64,000 bases of DNA from Tetrahymena elliotti 4EA (Eukaryota > Ciliophora > Oligohymenophorea > Hymenostomatida > Tetrahymenidae), in the NCBI GenBank assembly GCA_000231825.2, contig JH720298.1:964810-1028809 (forward strand), given 5' to 3'. Positions 52,101 to 64,000 of the stretch are shown piece by piece; the first letter of the stretch is position 1, and each line of letters starts with the position of its first letter. Both the position numbers and the translations under genes were made by a program. The notes under the pieces were generated by a model. The model saw only the letters and a program-made list of their open reading frames with translations, was not told the origin of the DNA and searched no databases.

Positions 52101-55043
52101 ATAAGTCACTTAAGTCAGGTCAAGCCCTGATGGCAGGTACGTTTTCTCCACTGGAGAAGATGGTTCTATCTTCATATTTTAAGTAAAATAGATATATTTT
52201 TGTTTATTCTAATTTTAATCTAAGCTTTAATTCTATTTTCTTTAAGGTATCTGAAATTTCCAAAGACTTGCAAGTACTTTCTTTAAAAATGGGAGAAGTT
52301 AAAATGGATGAAGAAGCTGTGAGCAAAGTAAATTAATTGAAGTGAATTTTTATCAAATAATTTATTTAAATAAAGATGAATCCTAAAGCCATGGTTGTTG
52401 ATGAACACTTATCAGATGTAGTGATGGTCTATCGTAGTGATGTTGAGTCTTACATTTAAGAATAAGAAAAAATCACAAATGAATACAAAGAATATAAGAA
52501 TAGAATGAATGATACTATTGAATAAGAAAAAAGAATTTTAGAGTTTAAGATGAACAAAATGAAAGAAAATTTTGAAACTGACATAACACGCTTTAAACGT
52601 TAATATGAAGATTTAATCAATGCCAAGGGTTAAATGGAATCAGATTACAAGCAAACTATTATAAATTTAGAAGAAAAACATCTTAAAGGTGTTGAAGAAC
52701 TAGAAAGTCTATATGAAAGAAAGTTAGCTTTTGAAAATGAAAAATACTATTAGCAAGAATAAGAATTGAAGGAAGAAAGACTTAAATTTGAAAAAAAGAT
52801 TAAAGAGCTTTCCAGAAAATAAGACACCAATATTGATATTCTCAAAAAAGAATTTAATCTTAATTTTGGTAAAAAATATTCAATGCTACACTCAGTCTTA
52901 ATAAAATCTTCTTTTTTTTTTAGGAAAGGCACAAAAAGTTTATGAGAGCACTAAAATGACTGCAGAGGAGTTAAAAAAAGTTTATGAAGAAAGGCTTTCT
53001 CAACAAGAAGAAGAACATGAATCAGAAATCAGAAACATGGTTGAGAAAAACGAAAAAGTAAACATTAAAAAAATAATTTAATTGATAAATTAAAAAATAA
53101 TTGCAGTCATTCATAAGGGTTATTCGATCATTTATGTCTTAAAAATATTGAAAAATAATATAGACTTGCTTTGTTCAAAAAGAATTATTTTATTAATTAG
53201 AAACAATCTATTTCAAACTTTTAAAAATGACAAAATAAAAATCAAAAATCTCTCAAAAAGATTCAATATCTGAAAATGGTTTTTAATCACCATAAGATCT
53301 AAATTTTTAAAAGCACTTTTAAACTGTTTGAGAATAATAAAACAATAAAACTATTTAAAGTAGTTAGTTATTCAATAGCTATTTACTGTTTTAAGCTTAA
53401 TTCAACTAAACCCAAGTCTAATTAAAACTTAACAATTTAAATATTTGATTTATTAAATAGGAATTAGAAAGGTGGAAACAAAAGGTGTAAGATTTAAAAC
53501 ATAAAAAGAACAAACTGAAAAATGATCTTCAGCAATCTGAAAATGATTAGAAGGAGATAAAGAAGAAAGAAGAAGAAAAAGATATTATGCTTTAAGATTG
53601 TAGATAAAAATTAAAAGAAGCCCAAGGGTAGAATGAAATTCATAAAGCTGAATACAAATCTTTAGAGGAGATACTGAAAAAGAAAGAAAAGAAGATGCAA
53701 GACTATAAGTAAAAGATTAATGATCTCCAAAAATCCAAGGTTATTTATTCTTGATTGAATATTTATTAATTTTGTATTTTAAAATTAATAGCATGTTTTG
53801 AGCTTTAGAACTACAGAAATGAGAAAAAGCTTGGAGCCTAAAGAAGTAAGCAAAATGTTCTTAATAGATGATTTTCTAAATATAAATAATAATGTTTAAA
53901 TAGGCTTAGATTGAAAAGTTGAAAGAAGAACTGTTTAGATTAGAAGGTGAATTTGAGGGAATGCTTCAATAAGCTTAAAAAACCAATGAAGAAATGAAAA
54001 AAATGTAAAATCATATTGAAAATTTGAAGAGAAACTTAAAAGCTCAACAAGAAGCAACTAGAGTTAAAGACAGTTTGAATAATAAGATGATCATGGATGT
54101 TTATAATTGTGTTAATAATAAAGATATGAAAGAGTGGGCAAGTGAAATGTAAAAGCTCAACCAAATCTATGTCAAGGGTCAAGAAATTAAATAGTCTTCA
54201 AGTGATGATAAGGGTTTGGAGGAAATGTAACGCTAGATCTAACATTTAGAAAAATCTATCTACTAGCTAAATAAATCATCTGAGAAAGTTATTATTCGTA
54301 GAGATAAAGAAATTTATAAGAAAACAAAAGAAAATGCTGAGTTAATTCATGAGATAAATGAAATGAGAAAGACAAATAAACTGTATGTATCTGAAATTAC
54401 TAACCTAAGAACATAATTAGATAATAACAAAAAAGAAAATAACAACGTTCGCAATGAATTAAATAGAATTAAAACAGCTCTTACTAAAAAATAAAAGGAA
54501 CTCCAACAGTTTGAAGACACAGCTTAAGACAGAAGTCCATTAAGTAAAAAAAAAAAATTAAATGAAATTAAAGAATAATATAATTTAAATAATAAATATT
54601 TTTAAATAGATCCTTTTGATTCTTTGAATTTAGAGACAAACAAGTCAAGCCTTCAAACAAATCATTAGCATTCTTAATCTCTTCCAAAATTAAAACCTGT
54701 TACTTCTCTCCCTAGCATAATGCAAAACCAAAGAGGAAAAATTATCAAAGGATTAAACTTTGATTCTAAAACTTTAGCAACCTTTGATAAAGCTAAAATG
54801 ATGGATCTTTTAGCTGAAATGGAACTCTCTACTTAAAAGTTAGTATAATAAGAAATATAAATCAAAACCTTAAGGGGTAATATCAAAAAACATTTAGAAA
54901 GCTGTAGCATGAATGACCCTTACCTCAAAGAAGCTGTTAAAGAAACTCATGTAAATTTGGATATCCTTACATCCTCAAATATTCATCATTAAATGCAATA
55001 TGATTCACAACCCGAGGATAATGTTAACGAAGAAGATGAATGA
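49120..55043 (+). CDS. CFAP57: Cilia and flagella associated protein CFAP57
   Basis: Model: join(49120..49257, 49400..49886, 50066..50277, 50331..50687, 50798..50942, 51033..51411, 51485..51581, 51638..51710, 51763..51989, 52045..52182, 52247..52327, 52376..52868, 52924..53057, 53461..53739, 53792..53845, 53904..55043), 1477 aa, 16 exons, frame kept throughout. Residues 1-751 form WD40 propellers: LSISP-like repeats, FHFGPITTMDICLQRPLIATC and IRIWNY (the CFAP57 signature region), MSFHPTGYYLAAGF, SLDGTVYRW, SSPDGRYVFSTGEDGSIFIF. Residues ~790-1250 are a long coiled coil; the tail is Ser/Asn-rich and ends acidic. CFAP57 sits at the base of inner-arm dyneins (g/d) in the axoneme and supports waveform. 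It is longer than the ~1250-aa human protein, mainly in the tail. The 53-nt intron 3 has an alternative in-frame reading (50282..50319). Confidence 0.93.
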
Positions 55044-55752
55044 GATATTTATTAAATAAAAAAATACAAATTTAGTAATTAACCATTTAAAATATTAAAA
55101 AAACCAAATAAATTTAAAATAAATCTAAAAAATTAAAATTATTATTCAATATAAAAACTATCATCACAGACTTACATACACCATAAAATTATTATGTTTG
55201 TTTTATAACGCTTAACTCAAATAATCAATTTAAAATTAACCTTACAATTTCATTTTTATTCTTTTTAATAAATTAAATTTTTTAGATAGTATATGTAAAT
55301 TTTTTAAAGGGAGTTAATTTAATAATACAACTAATAAATAAATAATATTCTTTTTTTTTGGTTATCTAGAATATATCAATCAATTATTTTACTAAATAAA
55401 GTTTATTGTTATTAATACAATATTAAAATAATAAAAAATATATCATAATGATTTAAATTGTTTTTTTAATTAAAAAAGCAGTTTTAATTTTATAAGTTTT
55501 TTTTTTTTTTCTAATTAATGTTAAATTTAATAATTAAACTCTCATTCATTCTATCCTATTTCATTAAAATAGGTAATAGAGAATTTAAAACATGCTAAAA
55601 TAATTTTTAACAATAAGTTGAAATTAAAAATTATATTAGAATAAGATGGAAATCTTTTAAATTAAAGTTTTATTTTCTTTGCGTAAATTTAGATTGAAAT
55701 TTTTGATTTTTTGTTTCTTTTTCGAATTGGATGAAGGTTGTTGTTACTTAAT
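55044..55752. other. Spacer between convergent genes
   Basis: 700 bp of AT-rich DNA with long T and A runs near 55340 and 55499. No gene was recognised. Confidence 0.6.
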
Positions 55753-56592
55753 TCATAAAATAAGAATTCTATGATTTTGTAGAAACTACAATCTTTTAGT
55801 TGTTTCAAAAATGTTTGGCTTTGCTTTATTTTCCTGATTTGATTAAAGTGGTGACTAAAAACGAGCTTTAACAAGAGAAATACAATGCGCTGCTTTTATC
55901 GTAGAAACCTCTTTTTAATTGGGAGTCTGATTAATTTAATTTAAAATCTTATTTGTTGATTTAATTCGTTCATGTAAATCACTTTGCATTTACTTGAATT
56001 TTTCAATTCTAACTTTGAAATGTTAAGGTTATTTTTCATCAATATCTATGCTTTTATATTAAGGGTTAAAGTTTTTGTTTTATATCTCTCTGCAGATAAA
56101 CTTCCTGCTTCTTAGAGGAGATGCTGACATACTTCTTTGATTAACCTATTGACAACTTGTCCTAAAAGGCTGAAAACTATCATAAGATCTCAATTATTGT
56201 AGAAAATTAAACTTCTACAAATTTTAATTAGCAACTGCTATCTATCCATCCCTATTAATTATTTATGTTATCCTAAGCTTAATTAAAAATTAATATAATC
56301 ACCTCATAAATAGATCTCTCCCTGAGCCATTTAAGTTATAATTAACCCTCTTCAACACAGGTGGTGAACCTTCATATTTCTTAACTTCTTTTCCTCTAAA
56401 AGACCCTATTCAATTTAAATGAGATAAAATAGAAAAATATACTTGATAAAATAAGAAAGTTAGTTAATAAATACCTGTGGTTAAATTACAATTAAATACT
56501 TTCTACACTTTGATAAATCCCCCATTATTCTTGTAAATAAACATATCTCTTCCCCTACCATCAGAATGATAAGTACTCTATTTAGCAAGCAT
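55753..56592 (-). CDS. Small protein with repeated G-x-GRD motif
   Basis: Model: complement(join(55753..56251, 56303..56405, 56475..56592)), 239 aa, phases consistent. Two copies of one short motif are visible: STYHSDGRGRDMFIYKNNGG (from residue 6) and NYNLNGSGRDLFMR (around 67-80), i.e. Y-x-x-[D/N]-G-x-G-R-D-[ML]-F-[IM]. The region between them is basic and Pro-containing; the C-terminal two thirds is Q/K/N-rich and basic with no motif. I do not recognise the family with certainty; short G-x-GRD-x-[FY]-I motifs occur, as far as I recall, in several ciliary or microtubule-associated proteins, and the CFAP57 neighbour is axonemal, but neighbourhood means little in ciliates. The start is the first ATG of exon 1; an AG just upstream (AATTAACAG) might be an acceptor for an earlier exon. 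Confidence 0.7.
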
Positions 56593-57291
56593 CAGCGAGC
56601 TTAATTAAATAACTTCTACTTTGTTTTATCTGTTAATTAAAATAAAAGAGTATTTCAAATTTACATTTGTAGATATAACAAAAGAATTTTAATCCTATGT
56701 TAACTCAACAAAAACAAAAAACAGAACCAATTATTTTATATTTTACAAAGAGAGCTTATACATCATCAATTCAAATAATATTTAAAAGTATCAAATAATA
56801 AATAACTTGTGTAATGATTTAAAACACAAAAATGGAAAATTAATAATTTAATTTTAAAAAGAAGACTTAATTTATTTTTAAAGCTTCTTTTTAAAAATTC
56901 TACTTCTTTTAGAAATTAACACGAAACATTTAAAATTAATTTATTTTCTTGAATAAATAATATCATTTGATTATAGTCAATAAATATTTTTTTTGAGAAA
57001 ACAAAAAGTTATTTTTTTATGAAATTTTATTAAGTTGAGAAAAAATTAAAAAAAATTCTATAAAATTTCTGGAAATAAATTTCTGTTTGAAAAGAATATA
57101 AAAACATAAAAGAAGATGTATTGTATTATACCTTATTGGAATAAATAACATTCTTTCTTTGCAGAAACAAAATTTACTATTCTATTGATATTTTTACTTA
57201 AAGATAAAAACTCTATTAAAATACATATTTTGTATGTAGAGTTTATATTTTTTAAACAATTTAAGACATGACCAACCTACCTCTCTTTTTA
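56593..57291. other. Spacer, nothing recognised
   Basis: 700 bp between two minus-strand genes, AT-rich. It may contain an unrecognised first exon of the G-x-GRD gene, since a splice-acceptor-like AATTAACAG lies just upstream of that gene's chosen ATG. Confidence 0.5.
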
Positions 57292-58784
57292 TCAAAGGAG
57301 CAAACTTAATTTTTTAATTTATCCAATTTTATCATCAATTGAATTGTTTAATTCCTTTTCTTGATTGAATTCAAATATTTATCTTAACATATTTTAAAGC
57401 TAATCTGAAGTGATACAATCTTTTGTATAGCTGATAAAGAATATTATTTTCTATTTAATATTTCCTAATGCTTTTTGATTTTCCTTTTATTAATGGTTAA
57501 CTGGGCCTTCTGAACTTTCTTCTATCATATCTCTTAATTCTAATTAACCTTTAGAAATATATGAAAACATTAAAAATATTATTCATAAAGTAACTTAAAT
57601 ATATGAATATACATACCTTCATGTAGCAAATCGAAGATTCTGTATAATATTTCTAAAATTAAAACTTTATTTTTAAAAATTGTTTGCATGTCTTCTTAAA
57701 GCAATAGAATGAAATTTTTTATATTTTATTATTCAATTCTAAGAGCATTTATAATTACACTATTCATAGCATTTTAAATAGATCCTATCTCAATTCTATT
57801 TTATGGATTAGAACTCTATTAATTAAAAAAAAATTAAATAACTTAAAGCATATTGGTCTGAAATAATATTTACAATTGAAACTGAAACTAAAAAATTCAA
57901 TGACTCTAAAGGATTTTCCCATACATCTCCATTAAATATTCTTAAAGTAAGGGCTGCACCGCATCTAGATTAAATATAATAAAATATAATTAAATAAATT
58001 CATAACAATAATTCATTTACATAATATTTGTTAATTAATAAGGGATATCAACATGTGGAGCAACTTTACTAAGCGTTTTAAATGAAATTTACTTTTTTAG
58101 TCTTGTTTTCATTTAATTTCTATATTCTATAACTTCCTATCTATCGCTATCTTTGTTTTTTTTCTTTTCATTTTTTTCTGTTTCAATTTCTTCAACAAAT
58201 AAAGAAAAGATTCCATCTTCTATAATCCACCAAGGTTTCCATGGTTTAATATATTTTTATAATTATTCATTGTTCTTAATAAATGCTGCAAATTCTCTTT
58301 ATTCTTCTATAGTCAAACAATCTAAATCCAATTCATTTTACATCATCAAATCTTCTAATTCTTCTAGCCTTTCCAATTCTTTTTCTGGAACTTCAAACTC
58401 TTCCCTGTCTTAATCTAATTATTCTTTGTATTCTTTCAGTAATTTATTCATTTTTTTTTATGTCTACTCATCAGCTTTTCTGTTTTTTAATTCCTCTATT
58501 ACATTCTCTTCATAAAACTTATTTACACATGTTTCATTATGGCTTTTATAGCATTCTAAGCTACAATAGTTGCACTTGCATTTAGGACAAGCATACTTAG
58601 TAGGTTTAATGCATCCTTATCTGTGATTAACAATATAAATGATTAATATATTTAATTATAAAATCAATTACGTTATGCAAGGACCTAAATTTTTTGGAAT
58701 GGCCTAAGATTTTCTATCTATCTCACACAAAAGTGGAATGTTTTGCTCTTAATTTTTCTCTTCCTATTCTATTTCCATTGACAT
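57292..58784 (-). CDS. ZNHIT2: HIT zinc-finger protein, ZNHIT2 type
   Basis: Model: complement(join(57292..57548, 57617..57784, 57843..57964, 58021..58620, 58672..58784)), 419 aa (human ZNHIT2 about 403). The HIT finger reads CITQGCIKPTKYACPKCK, then CNYCSLECYKSHNETC, assembled over the first splice; the last three pairs match the family (CPxC, YCSxxCYxxH, C). The first pair is C-x4-C instead of C-x2-C, which may mean that the exon 1-2 junction is slightly off. YIKPWKPWWI matches the PPWRPWW motif of ZNHIT2, and IFNGDVWENPLESL with QYALRSIQNAMNSV matches the later YHGD...FxSxxEAL region. ZNHIT2 links the R2TP chaperone complex to assembly of U5 snRNP and RNA polymerase complexes. Confidence 0.86.
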
Positions 58785-59934
58785 ACTTTCCTTTGTTGAA
58801 TACCTTACTATATATATAAGCTATGATTTCTATATTCTGTGTGATTAATGCTAAATTTATATTTTTAGTTTAAAGTATTTTGTAATTTGATTTGTCTAAT
58901 AATTAAATACATTGATCAATTTATTATTTTTACATAGATTAGTAGTATTTTAAACATCTCATCTTCTACTATTTATTTATTAACCTTTCTAATAATAAGT
59001 TGATATATACATAAGTAAATTTTAGTATTTAGTATCCATCCATCCATTCATTTAAATCGTATTAATTTTAAATGCTTACTAAGTTAAAATATTATAATCT
59101 AAAAATTCTTTACATAAATAATAAGACTTGAAAAAAATGAGAAAGTAAAATCAATTTTATGTAAACTATTTATTTAAATAAATTAAAAGATATTTCTAAT
59201 AAAAAGCATCCTAATTAAAATAAAAACTGGATTTATTATGGAAATTTTTGTAAACTATTGCATTAAGATTTGTTTTAGCTATGTTTAAATAATTATTTGT
59301 TTAGAATAGTCAAATAAAACTTAACTTTTGTTTATAATATATCACATTAATTAAAATTTTGAATGTATAAATAAATAACTAACTAACTAACGCTTTTTTC
59401 AAAAAGAAAAGGTTTAATAAAGTTAATTGAAAAGGAATGAGTTAATAATATAAATTAGATGCCATTTTCACTTTTAAAAAGACTTATGGTATTTCTGAAA
59501 ATATTCTTCTAAACAAATATAAGTAAATTAATAAATAAGAATACAACAGACAGACAGTCGAAAATTAACAAACTATATTTAGTTGTTCATATTTATTTAA
59601 TAGAAAAGCAATATTTGAATATTTGAAAGTAAATAAAAAAGAGAGCACATTTAAACCTAGTCAGCAGAGAGAAAAAATATGTAAATAAATGGGCATAAAG
59701 TTTATAAGCATTTTAAAAAACAAATTTTGCAAAAAATTCAAAAAGATTATTGACTCAAGTAATATAGATAAAAAATAACTTGGAAAAATATCTCAAATAA
59801 TAAGCAAATTAATTAATAGTCAAATCATTTAAATTACTGTTGAAGAAACATATACTTAAAATAATAATAAAAACAAATTAATTTATTCAAGAGAGGTTAG
59901 TTAGATAGATAGATAGATTAAACAAAAAAGCGTC
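58785..59934. other. Divergent intergenic region
   Basis: 1.15 kb between the divergent ZNHIT2 and TmcB-like starts. AT-rich; a GATA run lies at 59902-59918, just before the TmcB-like ATG. No gene was recognised. Confidence 0.6.
59902..59918. repeat. GATA tetranucleotide repeat
   Basis: Four GATA units ending 17 bp before the TmcB-like start codon, so probably in its 5' UTR. Confidence 0.8.
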
Positions 59935-62900
59935 ATGAAATTCAAATTTGTTTAGCAGTACTATTAGACAATATTACTCATAATAGAGGATAGGCCTAAG
60001 TATGAGATACCAATCAATTTTTACAAAACATTGATTTTGATTTCTTACCTTCAAATATTAATATATTTGATATCTCCTTACGAGTCTAAGATTATTAATG
60101 ATTTAAAAATGGAAGCAGTAGCCAAAATCGCATAAATGATTTCTCTTCGAAATGTATTAGCTCTGAAGGGTAGCGACACATTTTCACTCATAACTTACAT
60201 TTTAATTTAGACGTTTATGTATTCCTATTTTATTTATGTAGGAGTTCTCACTTTTATCTCCAACTATGCTCAATCTTTTTATGAGAATTACAAGAAAGTG
60301 TTTGTTGCAATTAATTAGCTCCTCAACATGTATTTTGCACTTTTTATTTAGATCTTTTTTACTTAGTATGTCGAAATTAATACTAGCATTATTTTTTGTG
60401 GTTCAAGAAGTCTTTTTGAAAAAAATCATATGGATACAAATAATTAAAGTTGTAATTCAGCTTCTTACTAGTATATTATGGGAGCAATAGGACTAGCATT
60501 AACTCTCTTCACTGCTTGGATCACTGCATATTATTTTAGAAATTATGAGTTTCTAGAGTTTAACTTAATCAAAAGAAAAATGAGCAATCTATTTTAAATC
60601 ATAATTGTGTTAAAATTCATTTTATCAATAACTTATTACTCCAATTTATCATCTGAAGAGACGATTAAGCACATTTTATCCCATGTTATTGGGATTGTAA
60701 GTTTAGTAGACTATTTCTTAAATTACCCTTACTCAGATACCAGAGTAGCCAAATTTTATTTGAAAGTTATTTCTTGGTACTATTCATTAACTATATTATC
60801 TCACATTTGGATATACTCAAACCATGTTAGCAGTAATGAGCTATTCTATTATGGTTTACTAATTGGTGTATTAGTAGAATACTTTTTGTAGTCAATTAAT
60901 AATTACAGGTATGATTTGCTTTTAGTTACTGAAGTAAGACCAAATTATATTCCAAGCAAATTAGATTTCTTTTTAGAAGAGATAGTGAGGCTTGCTTAAG
61001 AAAGTATAAAAGACGAGTTATCAAAAGCAGCATTATTTAAAATTCTAAAGAGTCATCAATAATCTTGTTAAAATAGTGAATGCAATTGTTAATTCCTGAA
61101 AAATTAATATTAAGAGGAATAAATTAAGAAAAAAAAACCTGTAAACTAATAAAATAAATAAGAAGATGGAAAAGAATCATAAAACTAACTAAGCAATGGT
61201 AACGACAGCTTTAGGGCAATAAATGACAGTAAGGCCCAATAAAGTTAAAAATTAAAAAACAGCAAGGATGAAGAGAATAGCGAAGAACAATCAAATGATT
61301 CTGATATTGAACTTGAATAGATTTTGTTGATAATTGATTCTATATTCAAGTACTTTTTATCTCAGTAGATACTCAAAAGAAACCAAATAGAATATGAACA
61401 CCTTTCACTAAAGTACATTACTTTTATGATCAAATATTTAAAGAATTACACGAGGTCTAACTTTGAACTCAAATTGCTTTAGTTTTAGAGAGATGATTTT
61501 TCGTCATATTTCAAAATGATTTCTTCTATTATTTCTAATAAGATCTAAGGTGTTATTTCTTAGATGAATATTTAATTAGAGCTAAGAAGAAAAGATGAAA
61601 TTACTGTGAGACAATTGATGATGGTCAACGAAGCAATAGAACTCTATGTTCCTCAAATCTGCAAGATCATGACTGAAAAGTAAAAATTGTGGTCCTCTCT
61701 CCAAAAAGGGTTTAGAAATATGAATTAATTTTAGAATGAAGCGATAAAGTTGATGAAAATTATCAAAAATACAAAAATTATATTTTTTAAAGACATGCGT
61801 AACTTGGATAAACAGTACAAACTAAATTAATGTCTGCATTTCTAAAAACTCTACCTCATTTTTTATCTTTTTGTCATGAATGATAGTGGCCGAGCCTTTG
61901 AATTGGAAACCCTTGTGTAGGATTTGAGAAAGCGAGATAGTCTTAAAGAAATAGACACTTTAAGCAATGAGAATTATTTGAGAGAAAATATCATAAATTT
62001 GACGATGAGCTTGTCTTAGAATCTAGGAAGAATTGTGAGCAAAAAAGATGAAAAGACTGCTCAATTTTTCAATTATTCAAAATAAAATTTCTTAAAAATT
62101 CAAAAAGTTAACGAATTGATGCCTCCCTTTTTTTCTCGTAGCCATGATAAAATTTTGAAATAATTTGTAAAGAGGGGTGAAAGCTAATATATAAAGTCAA
62201 GTAAATTTGTATTTGCAAAAGATTAAAGAGGCTTTATCTTCCCTGTTAAATTGTACCTAGATTTCTCATTTTCTGTTTCAAATGATTTTTAAGTCAACGG
62301 AACATTACTTAAAGTTAATCAAGCAAACGACTATATAATCTTTCATAGAACAGGTAAAATAATTGGCTTAACTAGTAAAATTGCTTCTATGCTTATGAGT
62401 TAAAGTAATCACAAAGGAGCTAAGCTACCTTCAGGAGATTTTATTTGCCAAAATTTACATGCCCATCTACTTCTGCCTAAGATTGCAAAAAGAATTTTCA
62501 AACAAAGAGAAATGATTCTTCAAAATTTAAGATCAGATGGAGAAACACTCATTTAAGATAAAAAGGGTTAAATCATAATTTCTAGTAACCCTTTGATGCA
62601 AATGAAAAAATTACAAACTTACTCTTTGAAAGTTACTTCCATGGGATAAGATAAGAGATCTAGAGCGAATAGAAACTCTGAATTTGACAAATTAGATTTG
62701 TTTAATGAAAATTCTTTTGAATTGATTAATAGCTATTTGAGATAAGAAGTTGATGCATCTTCAGCAGGAGGTTTATCATCTGGTCGTTAATCTGGTAAAA
62801 ATTCTAGTAAGTCTTTCGTATCTAAACAATCTACACTAGGATCTAAGAGTTCGAAGTATAGAATAAGATTTAATTACACTTTAAATTTTAGTTGTATATC

Positions 62901-64000
62901 AAGTTAGCTCAACTCTAATTAAGATTTATTCTTCTAGTTGAAAATGAATGACATAAATGCGTCTAAGGTTAAAGAAAAATAGAGAAGCTATTTTAGAGTA
63001 AACTTATGCACATATCTGTTATCTACTTGCATAGCTAATAAGCTTAGCTCAGTCAAAAATTAAAATAAAGACTAGATTATTATCAATTAAAATAATGCCA
63101 ATCATAGTGTCTCGTAAACTTTAAATGAATGGACTTTTACTGATGATGATATCCCTACGAGGTTAGTGAAATTAGCAGTACTTAGCGATAACTAAATCTA
63201 AGCTTTGAATTCAGTAAAGTAGAAACAAAATAAATAAGAAAAAAATAATAACAATAGAGATTAAGGTGAAGAAGAAGAAGAAGTCTAAAAAGAAAAAAAT
63301 AATCTTGCCGATTCAAGTAGTGATGAAGGTGATGATGACTATTCTGATTACGAAGAAGATGAAGATGATTAATACAATATTAACCATTTGAGATATAAGA
63401 AAAAAATAATAGATTACTATGATGAAAATGCGAAAAACGAGTAGCTTGATAAAGTATTGACTGACCACTCAGTTACCAATTAAGATATATTAAAAATCGA
63501 CCCTAATTTTAAAGTAAAAAAAGTTATTTAATTTAAATCTTTCTCTTCTGCTTTTGGGAGAGCCTTTGAAGCTGCACTGGTAGAAGCTCTTCTGGATACT
63601 GAAGAAGAAAAAAATCTCTTTTTAGATAGCTAAGTAGGAGATTAGAATTAGCAAAACAATGCAATTATGGAAGAGGCCACATTCAGAGGCGGATACAACA
63701 ATATCTAAGATGCTGCTAATTTACCTTAAAAAATAGGAAACTATCAAAACAGCAGTAGTAACAATAATAATCTTGTTAAGCAAATCAGTAATTAATTTGA
63801 TCACTCTGCTTTATCAACAGCCAACTATATACACCAAGATAAAAATATCAATATTACCTAATAAAACGCAGATGTAAGTATCTTCAATAATAGTGTGAAT
63901 GATATAAGCTATATGCCTTCATTTCATTAAAATAATTAAAATGATAATATAGATCTTTCCTCATATAATTTGCAAACATAAAATAAAAATGCCAAGTATT
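59935..64000 (+). CDS. TmcB-like multi-pass membrane protein, partial
   Basis: One uninterrupted code-6 frame of 1355 codons that runs off the window, so the C-terminus is missing. The first ~330 residues contain about six to seven hydrophobic helices (for example near residues 33-50, 85-115, 185-205, 220-240, 260-305), starting MKFKFVQQYYQTILLIIEDR. A cytosolic region follows: a Q/K/N-rich linker, then helical segments, then FNYSKQNFLKIQKVNELMPPFFSRSHDKILKQFV in the style of a PAS-like module (the N-x-LMPP-x-x-x-x-H-D core, near residue 715-735). That arrangement is typical of the very large ciliate family related to Dictyostelium tiny-macrocyst protein TmcB. A strongly acidic tract (DEGDDDYSDYEEDEDDQ) lies near 63320-63370. 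Biochemical role is unknown; sensing or signalling at a membrane is an inference. Confidence 0.82.

Noticed and set aside
53058..53460. 403-nt CFAP57 intron 13 as a possible extra coding exon
   Set aside because: The frame closes with TGA soon after 53058 and no in-phase coiled-coil sequence is seen inside; the exons on either side join in phase 0.
57260..57300. Possible chromosome breakage sequence (ACCAACCTACCTCTC)
   Set aside because: It only partly resembles the Tetrahymena 15-base Cbs (TAAACCAACCTCTTT) and no telomeric CCCCAA repeat is nearby.

Overview
The window reads as ciliate macronuclear DNA, most likely from Tetrahymena or a close relative. It is very AT-rich. Every long reading frame opens only if TAA and TAG are read as glutamine and TGA is the sole stop (nuclear code 6). 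Genes are split by short AT-rich GT...AG introns (mostly about 40-250 nt, a few near 400-600), and long AT-only spacers separate them. Standard-code ORF calling shreds nearly all of these genes. The models below were built by reading code 6 by eye, checking intron phase at each junction, and matching remembered family motifs. No database search was run.

Layout. 1-2429: spacer holding a degenerate tandem repeat of roughly 265 bp. 2430-5275 (+): kinase-like protein. 6030-10302 (-): seven-exon chitin synthase. 11501-12076 (+): short ERCC1/Rad10-type protein. 13353-14498 (+): secreted coiled-coil protein. 15804-18168 (-): PITAVRE-type CDK. 19346-20488 (-): RING protein with a membrane segment. 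21886-24401 (-): pepsin-like aspartyl protease. 25620-27212 (-): Q/N-rich protein. 28340-30279 (+): mitochondrial class I release factor.

After a gene-poor stretch (30.3-33.3 kb) come: a basic N/S/Q-rich protein (33327-35651, +); MCM7 (36737-40004, +), with an E2F-type site upstream; RNA polymerase I/III subunit RPAC2/AC19 (41479-42137, +); an importin-7/8-type receptor (42979-47847, -); the ciliary WD40/coiled-coil protein CFAP57 in 16 exons (49120-55043, +); a small protein with a repeated G-x-GRD motif (55753-56592, -); a ZNHIT2-type HIT zinc-finger protein (57292-58784, -); and a large multi-pass TmcB-like membrane protein that runs off the window (59935-64000, +).

The set is a normal eukaryotic mixture: replication (MCM7), repair (ERCC1), transcription (RPAC2, CDK), nuclear import, R2TP-linked assembly (ZNHIT2), mitochondrial translation, cilia (CFAP57), and wall or secretory functions (chitin synthase, protease, coiled-coil cargo). 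There is no operon-like clustering, no bacterial-type mobile element and no CRISPR array. No clearly new multi-gene system was found. The most interesting leads are the E2F-like site at MCM7, the ERCC1 that stops at a perfect splice-donor-like sequence, the chitin synthase with its long intronic hairpin, paired hairpins upstream of RPAC2, a perfect 13-bp inverted repeat inside the release-factor gene, and the G-x-GRD repeat protein.
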